Below the pieces are notes generated by a model. It had not been told where the DNA came from. It was given only the letters and a program-made list of their open reading frames with translations, and did not search any database. Of a stretch of DNA of 64,000 nucleotides, positions 1 to 11,268 are shown piece by piece. Each line of letters opens with the position of its first letter. Within the stretch, counting starts at the first letter, position 1. This stretch comes from Anolis sagrei (taxonomy: Eukaryota; Chordata; Lepidosauria; Squamata; Anolidae). The position numbers and the translations under genes are program-made. Location: NCBI RefSeq assembly GCF_037176765.1, contig NC_090023.1, positions 202,152,506 to 202,216,505 on the forward strand, given 5' to 3'.

Positions 1-61
1 GTTAGGAATTGTGGGAGATGAAGTCCAAAACACCTGGAGGGCCAAAATTTGCCCATATCTG
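1..61. mobile_element. Right half of a short hAT-type palindromic element, cut by the window edge
   Basis: The bases match the right arm of the element at 39471-39626, ending in GCCCATATCTG where that copy ends GCCCATGACTG. Confidence 0.55.
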
Positions 62-170
62 GTGTAGACTCATATCATGTGGGGTAGACTCCTATAATGC
101 AGTGTAGTTGAAGCTGCATGATATGGCAGTTTAGATGGGGCTTAAATGGCAGTTTAGATGGGATGGTAAA
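62..170. mobile_element. Remnant of a palindromic MITE
   Basis: Repeated phrases built on TGTAGACTC, TATAATGCAG and ATATGGCAG are the parts of the short palindromic element seen cleanly at 33047-33109. The copy is degraded. Confidence 0.35.
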
Positions 171-819
171 TCCATTCTTCAGTTTATGACTGCTGTTATT
201 CTCTTATGTAAGAATTCATCAAATACTAGGCCCTGTTTCAATTGTTGAAAATTTGGCACCAAGATTGCACCCATGTATCCCAGATCAGATGTTGGAGGAG
301 TAGATTTGCCAGCGCTATGTTAACAGATTTTCCAGCCAGTCTCGGTGCCTCTGATTTCACAAATTATGCTTCTTTCCTGGACCAGTTTTATAACATTGCA
401 AGCATAGATTATACTTAAAAACAAGGCAGAAAAGCTGCAACAAATGTCTGAGATATCTTTGTATGCCAAATTAAGATTACTCAAGATTAGAACACTTGGA
501 TTATAAATGTCATATTGCTCTAAATTAGACACACATCCTAAATGGGTGGTGAAGGGATATAGTCACGATGCTTATCAGTGGATCAGTCTTGGAAATAATA
601 TTATTTTTGAGATGACTGTGTGAGGTATGGTAAGATCTTTGGAGAAATAGTGTATTCATGAAGATAAGAGATTTCATTGGCAGAAGACAACATTCATCAC
701 ATTTAAGGGAATTCTCTGGTAAAAGTGTCATGTTAGTATTTTGAGTTTTATCTATGTTTGGAATCTTTCATCCACCATATTAGAATGAAATATATAGAGA
801 GTAGTATATAATGATGTTT
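171..819. other. No gene or clear repeat seen
   Basis: This AT-rich sequence has only short open frames and no motif I can name. Confidence 0.5.
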
Positions 820-1068
820 GGCCCCAGTGGTACAATGGGTTAAACCCTTGTGCCGGCAGGACTGCTGACCTGCTGCTAGTCAGCGGTTCAAATCCAGGGA
901 GCGGGGTGAGCTCCTGTCTGTCAGCTCCAGGTTTTCATGTGGGGGTATGAGAGAAGCCTCTCACAGGATGGTAAAACATCTGGATTTCCCCAGGCAACGA
1001 CCTTGCAGATGGCCAATTCTCTCACACCAGATGTGACTTGCAGTTTCTCAAGTTACCCCTGACACGAA
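820..1068 (+). mobile_element. Squamate tRNA-derived SINE (type A)
   Basis: The head carries GGTTAAACCCTTGTGCCGG and a B-box-like GGTTCAAATCC; the body runs through GAGAGAAGCCTCTCACAGG to CCTGACACG and an A-rich tail. The same family occurs at 8418, 39962, 56843 and 61907. Confidence 0.85.
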
Positions 1069-1083
1069 AAAAACCCTCAAAGT

Positions 1084-1260
1084 ATTGGTAGTTTAGTGGT
1101 TTGAGAGTTGGACTAGGAGATCAAGGTTCCATTTCCTTCAGGCATAGAAATCCATTGGTGGCCAGATAAGACACACTCTCTCAAGCAAAAAGAAAGACAA
1201 TGGCAAACTTCAGAATAAATATTACGAAGAAAATCCTAGGATCGGTTGAGTCTAAGGTAC
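1084..1260 (+). mobile_element. Second tRNA-derived SINE (type C), incomplete
   Basis: GTAGTTTAGTGGTTTGAGAG resembles a tRNA A-box head. The body (CCATTGGTGGCCAGATAAG, GACAATGGCAAACTTC) matches the squamate SINE whose 3' tail reads CCATAAGTC. The 3' end is lost. Confidence 0.6.
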
Positions 1261-2049
1261 ATAATATAAAAATAATATTGGTGTATTGCAAAGAAAGGCC
1301 TGGTGGTTATAAATGTATCCATATAATCCCTCATCTTCAGGCTGGATTTACTTGTGCGAAAAAAGCTTTTCTTGGTGCAGTTCTGTGATGTGTTTCTTTT
1401 AAAAACTCATTAGTCTGATGCCCAATGGACAAACTGCTATTAATTTAAGTGCAAAGCAGACTGGCTTGCATGCTTTGTTTACAAGTAGTGCCATTTGAAA
1501 TGTAATTCTGTCTCTCATTTCCTCATTTCCTTTCTTCTTTCACATGTGGGTATGTTTATAGCCAAATTTAGTTCTTAAATATTTGAAAATTATGTTTACT
1601 GCAAGGCCAGTTGTATTTATACAGTGCTATTTTTTAGCAGCATTTTAGAAAATCTCAATGATAGTTTGATTAGCTAGGAAAAGGTGCATAAAACTGTGGA
1701 TCATATATCAGCCTGCAATGCAAAAGATGACAGCATAATGCTGTTTTCTCTTTCCTTAGTACATGTCAAGAGTTTTTTTTGGGGGGGAGGGGGTTATTCT
1801 GGACTACAACTCCAAGAATTCGGTTTCTCTCAAAAATACAATAATTATGGTGAGAGGAACTGGAGAATTCTTGGATTCTTCAGTGTATTATTTTGTGCAT
1901 ATGTGAGAAGGTTGCGGTGGAGACTCAAATAGTCCATATTCTGCTCATGTCATTTCACACTCAATAGCAGCACTTCTATAAACAACAATTGTTATTTTGT
2001 CAATCCAGACATGTTCACGATATTTTCATTGATACTGGTGTTATTATGT
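1261..2049. other. No gene seen; unique sequence with a G-run
   Basis: The only features are short open frames and a T/G homopolymer stretch at about 1773-1793, followed by a scrap of a short element (GGACTACAACTCCAAGAATT). Confidence 0.5.
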
Positions 2050-2112
2050 TTAATTATGATCGAAGTGCTTGGGGAGAGAAGGGTGGGGTATAAATATAGG
2101 AAATAAATAAGT
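2050..2112 (+). mobile_element. L2 LINE 3' tail fragment
   Basis: CTTGGGGAGAGAAGGGTGG followed by GTATAAATATAGG is the L2 terminal motif seen in fuller copies at 33215, 14200 and 58930. Confidence 0.5.
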
Positions 2113-2599
2113 GTGGACAAAACTAGTTAGATTAGTTGCTTTTTTATGTTGTGCAAGACTTTCAGGCAGCAGCAATAACTAGTCAATTCTCATTTAGTTG
2201 TTTCATAGTGGACTTGCAACAGTTTTGCAATTCCTTCTTCTGTGAATTATATTGAAAGTTGAAACTTAAATGAGTTGGAGAAGGAATCTCTGGGCAGCAA
2301 ATTTCAGTCATAAACTGGGATTTCTCGATAAACCGAGTCATTCATCAACTTTTAATAAATAGCACTGAAACTTCCACATTTCTAAGTTCATAGAGTGTTA
2401 CTTTAATTTTTAAAAAAGTAAGACTAAAGATCTCTGCTACTATGAGTGACAGCTTTTGTATAACAAATTATGGTTTGTCTCAACAACAACACATTTATTT
2501 ATAATTACCCTTTCAAGGAATAGTGAAAATCATGTACAATCAAGGACCATTCAATAAAGCATATACCTATAATGAAATCCCTACCATTGGGACGCGGGT
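2113..2599. other. No gene or repeat recognised
   Basis: AT-rich unique DNA without recognisable signals. Confidence 0.5.
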
Positions 2600-3060
2600 G
2601 AAGAAAGGTTGATGAAGTTAAACCCTTATGCTGCTGAACTGCTGACTTCATGATTGGCAGTTCTAATCTATGGGATGGGGTGAGCTCCTGCTGTAAGTCC
2701 TAGTTCGTGCCAACCTAGTAGTTCAAAAACATGCCAATGTTAGTAAATCAATAGGTACTGCCTCAGTGGGGAAAGGCAGAAAAGATGGTCCATGCAGTCG
2801 GTCCAGCCTCCCGCCCCAGAGGTGTCTTATGGACAATGCAGGCTCCTCGACTTGGAAATGGAGATGAACACATCTCCCAGAGCCTCAGAGCCAGAGATGA
2901 GCACCGCCTCCAGAGCCGAAAATGAAAGGAGAAACCTTTGTGTATTTGTATTTCACTGTAATAAGGCATTAAATGTTTGCTTGTGTCTATTTATATGCTG
3001 TAATCTGCTCTGGGTCCCCCTGGGGAGAAGGGGAGAATATAAAAATTATTATTATTACCA
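2600..3060 (+). mobile_element. SINE (type B) carrying an L2-like 3' tail
   Basis: The tRNA-like head and body (GGGGTGAGCTCCTGCTG, CCATGCAGTC, GAAATGGAGATGA) match the family at 10836, 52307 and 53260. Here the element continues through AAATGTTTGCTTGTGTCTA to CTGCTCTGGGTCCCCCTGGG and ATT repeats, which is an L2-type end. It is either a chimeric subfamily or a SINE beside an L2 tail. Confidence 0.65.
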
Positions 3061-3412
3061 CTCCATCTATCTCAGCACCCTCAGACACAACTCAAAGAAG
3101 ATCTTCAACCCCTTATGGAAACAGGTGAGACCCTTCTCTAGAAGACAATTCCACAGGTATGGAACCAGATCTTGGGGGTCTCACAGCTTGAGAGACCTAT
3201 GCATGTCAGTGGAACAGAGTTTTCTTGGTGGATTTAAAATTTCTAGATGGTTCATTCTGTGTCAGCCAAACCAGTAATGTGATTTGGGAGTGGAATGGTG
3301 AAAAAACACCATGGCAGCATGCTTTGAACCAGAGCTGGATTTTGTGGCCCTCATAGATTTAGTCAAAAAAGCTATGTCTAGAATAACAAAGTCATCTCCA
3401 CAGAATAATGTC
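3061..3412. other. No gene seen
   Basis: Unique sequence between a SINE and a Penelope piece; the long frame crossing it is mostly SINE. Confidence 0.45.
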
Positions 3413-3414
3413 TC

Positions 3415-3842
3415 CAAAGGGTTGCTGTGAGTTTTCCAGGCTGTATGGCCATGTTCCAGAAGCATTCTGTCCTGATGTTTCCCCCATATCTATAGCAGGC
3501 ATCCTCAGAGGTTGTGAGCTCTGTTGGAAACTAGGCAAATGAGTTTTATGTATCTGTTGAATGTCCAGGGTGGGAAAAAGAACTCTTGTTTGCTTGAGGC
3601 AAGTGTGAATGTTGCATTTGGCCACCTTGATTGGTATTGAATAGCATTGCAGCATCAAAGCCTGGCTATGAAGATATATAAACTTCACCTGCCTAGTCCT
3701 AACGGATTTCACAACCTCTGGGATGCCTGCCATAGTTGTGGGCGAAGCATCGGGAGAGAATGCTTCTGGAACATGGCCATACAGCACAAAAAACTCACAG
3801 CAACCCAGTGATTCTAGCCATGAAAACCTTTGACAACACAAA
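3415..3842. mobile_element. Penelope-like element fragment, inverted-pair form
   Basis: The left part is antisense and the right part sense copy of the same terminal sequence (GGTTGCTGTGAGTTTTCC at the left, its complement near 3795). The family is identified from the copy at 18775. It is an old, non-coding relic. Confidence 0.7.
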
Positions 3843-3884
3843 GTTGTAGTTCTTGGATAGTGACTGTCTACTGACCCTTTTAAC

Positions 3885-4075
3885 ATTACACTACTATGGT
3901 GCTATATTCCGTATTAACTGCCATGGAAACTTGGCATTCTGGGATTTGCAGTGTAGCAGAGGACATTAATAATTCTCAGCCAGAGGTTTCTTGGGCCTCA
4001 CTAAACCCCAGAATTTCACAGGATGTTCCCATAGTAGTTAAAGTGGAATATAATATTACAGACTCAAATGGTAAA
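3885..4075. mobile_element. Probable MITE remnant
   Basis: Phrases such as GGCATTCTGGGATTTGCAGTG and CCCCAGAATTTCACAGGATG form an imperfect inverted pair. No target duplication is evident. Confidence 0.3.
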
Positions 4076-4884
4076 AATCAATTGAGCACAGCACTGATTG
4101 GCCAGCATCTGCAACATCACAAGCCTTCTCTAACCTCATCCCAAGAGATTACTAAATATTCCTATATAAGTCACCTCCATATGTAGTATTTCATTAAAAG
4201 CATGGACAGCAAAGGATAGGGGAAGGAAAGGAAATCCATTCAGCTTGGTTTATTATGTGTATATTTCAATGCACTGGTCTGGTGAACAATATGATTCCAG
4301 CTTTAAGTCATGTTTCTATCCACAGATGGCTCATGTAACACATCTAATTTCTTCTATCATCAATAGCTATTTCTGTGACGAAAATGCACAAGCAAATCAT
4401 ATCTAATGGCTAGAAAAGGAAAAATATTCACAGTAAAACAAATCAGACTTTCTATCCATTCCATTATTTAATCCTTTCTGTTTGCGCCTCAGCAATGTAA
4501 CACTCTGTAATTGCATGAACATATAAATATGCAAGTTTTATGCCATTTATTATAATTAGATGGCCTCAATTAATCCCAGTTGCTCAGTGAAATTTGCAGC
4601 CATGATTGAACTTACTGTGTGCCTGTATATTGCTGTCAGTTGATAGATCATATCAGGCAAGATCTTAATTCTAGTAAATTTCCAGGTAAAGGCCTGAAGT
4701 ATGTGTGAGTCATATTTTCTAGAATAAATTTGTATATGACTTTATGTTGTGGAAAGGAATGCATTTGCAAATTGAATAGCACCCTCTACTGATTACTCAA
4801 AGAAAGAGAAAGTTAAATGTGTAACAGGTAAAATGGTACTCACTTTATAGTCTGAATAGTTCATATTTCTCTCTTCTTTTGCAG
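4076..4884. promoter_or_regulatory. Repeat-free AT-rich stretch, candidate conserved non-coding DNA at about 4480-4700
   Basis: The stretch has clustered homeodomain-like cores (TAATTAG, CAATTAATCCC) and an octamer-like ATATGCAAG. No coding frame is present. Regulatory function is inference only. Confidence 0.25.
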
Positions 4885-4928
4885 TGTGTGCATGCATACA
4901 GCAACAGAAATTAACAGTTTACCATCAG
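4885..4928 (+). other. Orphan exon-like segment, 44 nt
   Basis: A strong acceptor (pyrimidine tract ending CTTCTTTTGCAG) and a consensus donor (CAG before GTAAGT) bracket 44 bases. Two of the three frames are open; one reads VCMHTATEINSLPS with one spare base at each end. No neighbouring exon was found and the sequence is not a recognised repeat. It may be an exon of a non-coding RNA or of a gene mostly outside the window, or it may be chance. Confidence 0.3.
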
Positions 4929-5011
4929 GTAAGTCAACAAACGATTTGCTATGAAAAGGAGTATCCAAGAGGTAACCCTACATCCATCTAAAGGCTCCAA
5001 AAATCAATGTA

Positions 5012-5790
5012 TACATTTATTTTTATTTATCATGTCAGAAGCGAATTGAGGGTACAATTGTAATGTATTCAAAAACATAAACAGAGTTCAAAATGGCATT
5101 ATACTAAATGTCCTTTGACCAGTAGTTGGCTACTTGGAGTGACTCTCGTGTTGCTATAAGAAGATCCACCATTGTGCATGTGGCAGGGCTCAGACTGCAT
5201 TATAATAGGTGGTCCATAGCTTGTTCTTCTCCACATTCACATGTTGTGGATTGTGGACTCTACTTTGTAACCCCATTTCTTTAGGTTGGCTCTGCATTTC
5301 ATGGTGCCAGATCACAGTCTGTTCAGCGCCTTCCAGAGCATCCACTCTTCTGTGTGCCCAAGAGTGAGTCTCTCATTCGATATCAGCCATCCAGGTTTTA
5401 GCCTGCCACTTTTGGGCTATTGCTTGCTGAGGTGTTTCTGTGAGTATCTCTGTAGATCTTAAAAAGTTATTTCTTGATTTAAGGTGTTGCCGTGTTGACT
5501 GATTTCTGAACAGGGGATAGGCTGAAGTGGAGATGTCACTACCTTGGTCCTTTCATTATTGGCTGCTACTTCCTGATGGATGTCCGATGGTGCAATACCA
5601 CTGTAATTTCTCCAGTGGTGTAGGGCATAGACATCCTGTGATAATGTGGCATATCTCATTAAGATCCACATCCACTGTTTTAACATGGTGAGATGTGTTC
5701 CACACTGGGCATGTGTATTCAGCGGCAAAATGCAAGGCCAGATGTCTTCACTGTTTATACATGAAGAGATCTGAAAGTCCAATCACCTGT
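5012..5790 (-). mobile_element. Non-LTR retrotransposon 3' end (family uncertain)
   Basis: On the minus strand the decayed frames include CECGEEQAMDHLL near 5215-5255, the C-terminal zinc-knuckle of several LINE clades (R4-like or related), and upstream a WGYK motif. An A/T-rich 3' end lies at about 5015-5030. The copy is truncated and full of interruptions. Confidence 0.55.
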
Positions 5791-6085
5791 GGGTTCAGTA
5801 GTGGGATCTAAAAACAACTAATATCTTGGGTTAGATTTTTATATGATTTAAAAAAAATATTTGGAGAGGTGGTGTAATTCACCTCAGGATTTCCAGATGT
5901 AGATGAATTCTATGGCCACCAATATACAATTTGATGTGCGATTCAACAATTAAGAAAGCCACAGTTTGGATTTAAAAGTGTTAAAAGGTAGGAAATCACC
6001 ACACAACCTCCCTATATAGAAAACCCACAGGTGCCATTCACTTATTTAAGATGTGACAGCAAATGTCATAGACCACTTGGATCAG

Positions 6086-6180
6086 GAGTGCCAAACTCAT
6101 TTTCATCCAGAGCCACATCAGCCTTATGCTTGCCTTCAAAGGGCTGTGAATCCATGGATGGAGAATCTACAGATACAGAG
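6086..6180 (+). mobile_element. hAT-type element remnant
   Basis: CAGGAGTGCCAAACTCATTT and GAGCCACATCAGCCTTATG resemble the 5' end of a widespread hAT family. The right end is lost. Confidence 0.4.
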
Positions 6181-6232
6181 AGGCATCTATAATTTATTTA
6201 CATAGTGGTCAGTGCTCTAGTTCAGGCATCCT

Positions 6233-6353
6233 CAAACTGCAGCCCTCCAGCTGTTTGGGCCTTCAACTTGAATTCCTGACAATTCAACAAGCTCGTTAGG
6301 GCTTCTGGGAATTGGAGGCCCAAACAGCTGGAGCCGCACTTTGAGGATGCCTG
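6233..6353. mobile_element. Palindromic hAT-type MITE, 121 bp
   Basis: It begins CAGGCATCCTCAAACTG and ends with the complement, CACTTTGAGGATGCCTG. The two arms pair over most of the length. The flanks do not give a clean 8-bp duplication. Confidence 0.65.
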
Positions 6354-6644
6354 CTTTTAGTTTTACCCAATTTAGGTCCCTAGATGTTATTGAATAACAC
6401 TTCCCATCATTTTTTTATTATCCTTCATGTGGACTGGGGATAATGGGAATTGCAACCCAAGAGCACTTGTGGCTCTGAGGTTTGGAAAAGCTTAAGGGAC
6501 ATTTTAACATCAGGCATCATATTTTAAAAAAAGTTTTCTCTCATTTAAAACCCCACTATCTTGATTAAACAGGGCCAACGCCAACCTTCCAGGTGCTACT
6601 GTATCACAACTCCCATCAGCACTAGTCTAATGATGAAAAATACA

Positions 6645-6945
6645 GGAATCATAGATTCACAGAGCTGGAAGAGATATCATGGGCCATTCAGTCCAACCCC
6701 CTGTCAAGATGCAGGAAAATCGCATTCAAAGCATCCCTGACAGATGGCCATCCAGCCTCGGCTTAAAAGCCTTCAAGAAAGGAGCCTCCACCACACTCTG
6801 GGGCAAAGAGTTCCACTGCTGAACAGCTCTCACAGTTAGGAAGTTCTTCCTAATATTCAGGTGGAATTTCCTTTCCTGTAGTTTGAAGCTATTGTTCCGC
6901 ATCCTAGTCTCCAGGGCATCGGAAAACAAGCTTGCTTCCTCGTCC
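6645..6945 (-). mobile_element. CR1 LINE 3' end
   Basis: The minus strand encodes FKLQERKFHLNIRKNFLTVR and AVQQWNSLPQSVVEAPFLKA, the conserved CR1 C-terminus. It ends in the ATTCTATG-type CR1 tail at 6645-6660. Confidence 0.85.
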
Positions 6946-8099
6946 CTATGACTTCATGGAAGCAAGTAAACCTACAGATAGAAGGACAGAAAGAATGAGC
7001 AAGGAAAGATGAGAAAAAGCTCACAGTCACAGTGCTGGGTAAAATTCTTCTGAATTTGGGCCATGATGATTCTTCAGAAGTGAAATGAGAGAAACTCAAG
7101 TAAACAAAACATGTAACGGATACATACCCATATCAGCCAAAATCCTGTCCCTGAGGTCAGCAATTCCAGATAGCATTCCTCATTCCTCCGTGTATGTGTA
7201 AACTTGTGCAAGACTTTCAGTCTCCCTGCATTGGGACACATACATTCTTCCCTCGGTGTTCTCATAAATTGTATTGCCTTTGCCCTGGCCCCTTTGCAAG
7301 AAGACCACTTCAGAACATTATCCCTAGTCTAGATGTTAAGAATCTCTTTTTACGTTTTCCATTTTTAATGCGAAAACTGTCAATATGGAGTAATTTCTTC
7401 TAGGGATGACTTAGTATCCCATCATGCTTTCTCTTATGAATTACAAATTTTAAAAGACAGCAACCCCAATTACAAAAGCTCTTTCTCTTCTTAAACATTT
7501 AAAGACATTTTGTTTGATACCCATTAATGGACCATCTAAATCACCCGTGATGCTCTTGCTGTCTGCCTTGCTGGGAGAGAAATCAATGAACTAGCCGTCA
7601 TGGTCTGTCTTGTTATGACATCCCTTGGAGCTGATAATAGGCTCAGCAAGTAGAGTACTTGTTAAGTGCCAGCCCATCAGACCTTTCATAGAATTAAGCA
7701 AATTATTTCCATTTTAGGACTGGTTTGCCTTATATGTCGGGTGTTTGTATTTAGGCCATTCAAGTGTTTTTCATTCTTTTGGCAAAATGCTTTTGTATCA
7801 TTTCCAAAACACAGGCAATCTTTGAACTTAACTTTTCAATGGAAAAGAAGCTTCTTATTTTCCGAATCATTTCCAGGTCCTAGGCAAAGGCAGAAAGGAA
7901 ATGATCGTGCTTTATAGCTTATCCAACAATGCTGTAAACTTTAAAATATGCTCTAAACCTGGGATAAATCTTTGAACTCATAGTTTTTTTCCACACTGAT
8001 GCAATTTGCTGAAGAGCATGGAGATTTTTTAAATTAATTTTATTTGTTGTTTTGATGCTTTACTTCAAATGAGCATTAAAAGAAAGTTTCAGTGTAAAA
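6946..8099. promoter_or_regulatory. Repeat-poor stretch, candidate conserved non-coding DNA at about 7500-7660
   Basis: There is no coding frame of note and no recognised repeat. The 7500-7660 part is more balanced in composition than its flanks. Function is inference. Confidence 0.2.
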
Positions 8100-8107
8100 A
8101 AGAAAGC

Positions 8108-8382
8108 CAGGGGCGGCTCAACCCATTACGCAAAGTAAGCATTTGCAGTATAGTTGATTTTGCCCAGGGGCACTCTTGAGGTGCTCTTGGGGGAAAATAG
8201 ACCTTGACAAATGCGAGTTGTAGTTACTGGGATGTATAGTTCACCTACAATCAAAGAGCATTCTGAACTCCACCAATGATGGAATTGAACCAAATATGGC
8301 ACACAGAACTCCCACGACGAACATAAAATATATATCAATGATTGGTTTGCTTACTGTTGAAATTTACCTAGGGCCGCCTCTG
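8108..8382. mobile_element. Non-autonomous hAT element, 275 bp
   Basis: It starts CAGGGGCGGCTC and ends GGGCCGCCTCTG (inverted). It is flanked by perfect 8-bp duplications AAGAAAGC at 8100-8107 and 8383-8390. A close copy lies at 17572-17871. Confidence 0.85.
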
Positions 8383-8417
8383 AAGAAAGCACATGTGTTT
8401 TATCATCCCAGAAATAG

Positions 8418-8691
8418 GAGCCCCCAGTGGCACAATGGATTAAACCCTTGTGCCGGCAGGACTGCTGACCAAAAGTCAATGGTTCGAATCTGGGGAGCAG
8501 GATGAGCTCCCATCTGTCAGCTCCAGCTTCCCATGTGGGGACATGAGAGAAGCCTCCCACAGGATAGTAAAACATCAGGGCATCCCCTGGGCAACATCCT
8601 TGCAGACAGCCAATTCTTTCACAACAGAAGCGATTTGCAGTTTCTCAAGTTGCTCCTGACACCAAAAACAAACAAACAAACAAAAAACACT
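8418..8691 (+). mobile_element. Squamate tRNA-derived SINE (type A), full length
   Basis: Head GAGCCCCCAGTGGCACAATG, B-box-like GGTTCGAATCT, and an ACAAACAAAC tail. Target duplications AGAAATAG lie at 8410-8417 and 8692-8699. Confidence 0.9.
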
Positions 8692-8825
8692 AGAAATAGT
8701 CCCAAGTAACAGTAAAACATAAAAATTGAAGCCATTAAAAAAACACACCTCTCTAACACATTGAAACCTGTATGAGATGACTGCAATTAAATTATTCTTC
8801 ATGTGTGTTTGCTCCTTTTATTTTG

Positions 8826-8876
8826 GTGATCCCTGGTCAAAGTGGTCCCTGGTCAAAAAAAGGTTGGGAACCAGTG
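8826..8876. mobile_element. Fragment of a TGGTCCCTGG hAT element
   Basis: CCCTGGTCAAAGTGGTCCCT then AAAAGGTTGGGAACCAGTG is the right end of the family seen whole at 30680-31107. Confidence 0.65.
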
Positions 8877-9232
8877 TTCTACAGTGTAGATGCAGCCGTT
8901 GTGCTATAAACCTCTCTGTTCCTATATCTTGTTGCCATCTTCCAGTATCTATCACCTGAGGTGACCACTTTATTCTACATAATTGTAAGGCCTGCTAAAT
9001 GCTTCCAACACAATCCAGGATGGTAAGTGTTCTGTGGGGAAAAGCAAGCACTGACAAGAAGCTCCAGAAAAAGGAGTGTGTCATTTGCATTTGTGTACAA
9101 TCAATGCTGCATGCAACATTCATGCTATTTCCTCTGATTCAGCAAGAGATAGGAAAATAAGGATCAATCAAGGGAACTTCATATGTTGTGTCCAGCTGCT
9201 TATATGCATGGTCTTCCAAATCAAAGTTGTAA

Positions 9233-9360
9233 TGGTTTGCTGTGAGTTTTCCGGGCTGTATTGCCATGTTCCAGAAGCATTCTCTCCTGACATTTCACCC
9301 ACATCTGTGGCAGGCATCTTCAGAGATTGTGCAGTCTGTTGGAAACTAGGCAAATGCAGA
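9233..9360 (-). mobile_element. Penelope-like terminal fragment, left part (split by L2)
   Basis: GCTGTGAGTTTTCCGGGCTG through GTTGGAAACTAGGCAAATG is the antisense terminal sequence. It resumes at 10173 after an L2 insertion. Confidence 0.7.
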
Positions 9361-10172
9361 TTCTTCTTCTTCTTCTTCTTCTTATTATTATTATTATCTT
9401 TATTTGTACCCCGCTAGCATCTCCCGAAGGACTCGATGCGGCTTACAAAGGCCAAGGCCTCAAAACACAACATAACAATACAAAACCTAAAGCAAATTAA
9501 AAACAGTTAAAGCAATATTAAACAACAAGTAATAAACAATACATCAAGACACTATAAAACTGAGCTGGGCCAGAGTAATGGGTACAGGATTAAAAGTGCT
9601 GATGTGACAGGTGATATGTAAGGATTATAGGGTAAGTGCAGTGTGCAGCAATCTTAATTCTAATAAAGTGCTTCTGGGACTTGTTATTGGAGTTTCCTAT
9701 TCTGGAAAGGCACATCGGAACAGCCAGGTCTTCAAGTTCTTTCTAAAGACTGCCAATGTAGGGGCCTGTCTAAGATCTTTTGGGAGGGTGTTCCAGAGTT
9801 GGGGGACCACCACAGAAAAGGCCCTGTCTTGCATCCCCACCAAACGCACCTGCAACGCAGGCGGAATCATGAGCAGGGCCTCTCCGGATGAACGAAGTGA
9901 GCATGTGGGTTCATAAACTGAGATGCAGTCATGCAGGTAGGGCTTTGTAGGTAAGCACCTGCACCTTAAATTGGGCTCGGAAAATAAACGACAGCCAGTG
10001 GAGCTCCTTGAACAGGAGGGTTGACCTCTTTCTGTAAGGAGCACCAGTTAACATCCTGGCTGCTGCCCGTTGGACCAGTTGGAATTTCCGAGCCATTTTC
10101 AAGAGCAGCCCCACGTAGAGCGCATTACAGTAGTCCAATCTAGAGGTGACCAAGGCATGGACCACCCCAGCT
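9361..10172 (-). mobile_element. L2 LINE 3' part inserted into a Penelope relic
   Basis: TTC/TTA repeats at 9361-9399 are the reversed 3' tail. The minus strand then encodes AFSVVVPQLWNTLPKDLRQA and, further up, SRLDYCNALYVGLLLKM and LVQRAAARMLTGAPYRKR, typical of L2-clade reverse transcriptase C-termini. The copy is 5' truncated. Confidence 0.8.
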
Positions 10173-10262
10173 AGATCAGTTTATCTGTGGAATGACCAGG
10201 TTGGGAGAAAGAACTCTTGTCTGTGTGAGGCAGGTGTGAATGTTGCAATTGGCAACCTTGAT
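10173..10262 (-). mobile_element. Penelope-like terminal fragment, right part
   Basis: TTTATCTGTGGAATGACCAG through TTGCAATTGGCAACCTTGAT continues the sequence broken at 9360. Confidence 0.65.
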
Positions 10263-10828
10263 TTCTCTTCCCAGGTTCTAATACAAAATATGCATCTTAA
10301 TTGTGCCTCTAAGAAACTTACATTTAAGAAAAACCCCTAGAAACAATAAATGTGAATGTGTTGGTGCTTGTTGCAATGACAGCAAGAAATGGTCAGCAGG
10401 TGGCAGTCCTATTACACACAGATGTTCTCACACTGCAATAGAGTCAGTCCAGGGTGGAATTTCTGTTGGATGGGAAGGAAAGACATATGTATCTTTGGCA
10501 ATTTGCTGCTGGTTTCTCACTCATTCTTGACAATCTACCAATAAAGGCAGAAAGGTTCCAGTGGGACAACAGGCAGTGTGTTATTAACTGAAAAGTGATC
10601 CCTGTAGATTCCCCTTTTAAGCAAATATGGAGAATCCATAGTTTGTGTAGCATTCAATTCTCACATATCCAAAAACAGAACTGCTGATCCAAATGGGGCA
10701 GGGGAGGGATTTGCAGTTTGTGACTGGAATTTCTGTCAAAAGAGAGAACATCTTTTGAATACTTATCAAAAGAAAGCTGCTGCTGCTGAGTACGTAGAAC
10801 CTATCATATGGGGCAATTGTCTTTTTAA
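10263..10828. other. No gene seen
   Basis: Unique sequence with short frames only. Confidence 0.45.
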
Positions 10829-10835
10829 ACTTTAA

Positions 10836-11119
10836 GGTAAAGGTTTCCCCGACATTAAGTCTAGTTGTGTCCAATTAAAAGGGGTAGTGCTCATCTCCAT
10901 TTGTAAGCCAAAGAGCTGGCGTTGGCCGTAGACACCGCCAATATCATGTGGCCAGCATGACTGCATGGAGTGCCATTACCTTCCCTCCGGAGCAGTACCT
11001 ACTTGCATTTGCAGGCAAGGTTGGCAGAAGTTGGGGCTAAGAGTGGGAGCTCACCCCACTCCCCAGATTCAACTGCCAATCTTTTGGTCAGCAAGTTCAG
11101 CAGCTCAGTGGTTTAACCC
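10836..11119 (-). mobile_element. Squamate SINE (type B)
   Basis: GGTAAAGGTTTCCCC to CAGTGGTTTAACCC is the family in reverse. ACTTTAA repeats on both sides (10829-10835, 11120-11126) as a short target duplication. Confidence 0.8.
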
Positions 11120-11268
11120 ACTTTAAAAAAATCTTTTAAAAATCCAAGTTTTCTCCTTTCCTAAATGTTATTAGTAGCAGTGACTATGCAGATTAGAGAT
11201 TTAGGACTTCACAATCTCCCAACAAATAGGGGTTACATAATTATAGGGGGAAACAAAGGACTCTAAGC

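Noticed and set aside
820-900. tRNA-like head with A and B boxes
   Set aside because: Part of a dispersed SINE, not a foldable tRNA gene; the same holds for other SINE heads.
3392-3886. 164-codon minus-strand frame
   Set aside because: Read-through of both arms of an inverted Penelope relic.
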